The position numbers were made by a program, and so were the translations under genes. A stretch of DNA of 64,000 nucleotides from assembly GCA_911728455.2 (NCBI GenBank), contig OU452239.1, positions 10,212,328 through 10,276,327 on the forward strand. Reading direction: 5' to 3'. Under the pieces are notes generated by a model. That model made no database searches, had not been told where the DNA came from, and saw nothing but the letters and a program-made list of their open reading frames with translations. Within the stretch, counting starts at the first letter, position 1. The number at the start of each line of letters is the position of its first letter. Shown piece after piece: positions 63,101 to 64,000 of this stretch. Source of the DNA: Marthasterias glacialis (lineage: Eukaryota; Echinodermata; Asteroidea; Forcipulatida; Asteriidae).

Positions 63101-64000
63101 TGATCACAATCATATTAGCACGTACATGTACATGTATATAATATAAAATGCACAAAATTCTGATCAAAAATATATTTCATTGTATTCCATTTTAACCAAA
63201 TGGTATTGATTGATATGATGAAACTTTTGTAGATGGGTGTGTTTGTTGAAAACTACAGAGTACGAATGATTTACTTTTCCAAAAGTTTCTCTCATTAGAT
63301 ATTCAACACTAAAGCAACATTTGTAGCAACATTTTGTTTTCTGTTGAATCCAACTTGAAACGGTCTATCTGTTGAGCACTGTTTTCCTGCTCAAAGAAAT
63401 CACTTTGCAGATGATGGACTCTGAAGAAGAAGAGTCAAATATGGAATTTGAGAATTGTCCAATTTCGTTCTGCTTATTTTTGTAATTTATCATGACATTG
63501 TATTTATTTGTTTAGTGTTATACTTTAAAGAAAGAACTGTCCTTTCTGGTTATTTTTGTAATTTGTCATGACATGGTATTTATTTGTTTAGTGTTTTTAT
63601 ACTTTAAAGAAACCACTGTCTTTGAAATTTCTTGTTGGCTTTCTTTGTCATATTTGCTATTTTCACTTTTTATAATATTATTGTGATTTTTGATTGCATT
63701 TTAAGTTCTTTTTTTCATCTCTGCGTCTGTTTCTATTCTGTATGTGTCTGAAGAATTTATTTTAATGTATTATTTAGTATCCTATAATGTATTAAAAATT
63801 GTGCTTATTTTCATGTCTTCTACTTTTGTTAAGCACTTGTATGAATTGAATTTATTAATTATTTATTATATAACTGCTTTCCTGTTTGCCCCTTAACTTA
63901 AACCACGCCCTTACTGCCACACCCTAACTGCCTCGCCTCTTTTAATGGTGATTATGTCAGGTCCCATTCATCAGGAGGCATCAGTAAAGATGCACATAAC
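63101..64000. other. Intron to window end, no exon
   Basis: AT-rich sequence with a short duplicate (TTTTTGTAATTTATCATGAC / TTTTTGTAATTTGTCATGAC near 63477 and 63553). I looked for the next RhoGAP exon (HDVIQQLPPPHYRTL-like) and found none. Confidence 0.6.

Larger units (their letters stand above)
4681..64000 (+). other. ARHGAP32/33: Gene span: PX-SH3-RhoGAP protein, ARHGAP32/33-like (3' end outside window)
   Basis: Nine internal exons with matching phases read as one protein: linker, PX domain, SH3 domain, then the first part of a RhoGAP domain. Vertebrate ARHGAP32 and ARHGAP33 have this same order. Family knowledge: these proteins speed GTP hydrolysis by Rho, Rac and Cdc42 and act at membranes and in neurons. 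Using the first exon at 35376, the joined length is 1395 nt, exactly 465 codons, with no internal stop; PX lies near residues 104-245, SH3 near 261-318, and RhoGAP begins near 370. The sequence mixes features of both vertebrate paralogues (GFFP and DMPPPED like ARHGAP33, HGKLITFLR like ARHGAP32), as expected of a single invertebrate gene predating their split. I found no further RhoGAP exon after 62781, so the gene continues beyond the window. Domain identity is firm; the 5' structure is inferred. Confidence 0.93.

Noticed and set aside
1-64000. Retrovirus-like, LINE or Polinton-like coding elements
   Set aside because: I found no reverse transcriptase, integrase, capsid or transposase-like frames; only short non-autonomous elements are visible.
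62782-64000. Next RhoGAP exon
   Set aside because: I looked for the expected HDVIQQLPPPHYRTL-like segment and nothing similar is present; it must lie downstream.

Overview
The window is animal nuclear DNA. It has spliced exons with GT/AG borders, long AT-rich introns, a dense load of short palindromic transposons and tRNA-derived SINEs, and several minisatellites. There is no operon or ribosome-binding-site structure. The repeat style (TCAGGCCTGA-bordered elements, GGGCCCAATTTCAT hairpin elements, tRNA-like heads reading GTGTCGTGGCCGAGCGG, many ACATGTAC strings) suggests a marine deuterostome. My best guess is an echinoderm, perhaps a sea star, but that rests on memory of repeat style and not on a search.

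One gene accounts for essentially all convincing coding sequence: a plus-strand Rho GTPase-activating protein of the ARHGAP32/ARHGAP33 (p250GAP/TCGAP) type with PX, SH3 and RhoGAP domains. I recover nine common internal exons whose phases all agree: 38730-38826, 39898-39983, 41831-41915, 43614-43859, 44031-44123, 48443-48565, 49313-49481, 60691-60840 and 62540-62781. The window ends inside the RhoGAP domain, so the rest of the gene lies downstream. Upstream there are four candidate first coding exons at 4681, 9377, 29686 and 35376. Each starts with ATG, has an in-frame upstream stop, ends in phase 2 at a usable donor, and can join the exon at 38730. If they are real, the gene fills almost the whole window and has four promoters over about 31 kb, giving interchangeable 25-34 residue N-termini. 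With the last first exon the partial protein is 465 residues.

Layout: 1-4.6 kb is repeats and a minisatellite. 4.7-38.7 kb holds the alternative first exons, separated by introns full of short inverted-repeat elements, SINEs, nested insertions and a 64-bp perfect hairpin. 38.7-49.5 kb holds the linker, PX and SH3 exons, with a candidate 27-nt microexon at 45145-45171 that echoes the start of the next exon. 49.5-60.7 kb is one 11.2-kb intron packed with minisatellites (61-bp, 34-bp and a very G-rich array) and a coding-like stretch at 56.4-56.9 kb. 60.7-62.8 kb holds two RhoGAP exons; the first is followed by a 132-bp tandem array that copies its splice donor three more times. The last 1.2 kb is intron.

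I saw no rRNA gene, no convincing functional tRNA gene, no CRISPR array and no retrovirus-like or Polinton-like element. Comparisons with vertebrate proteins are from memory; no search was run.
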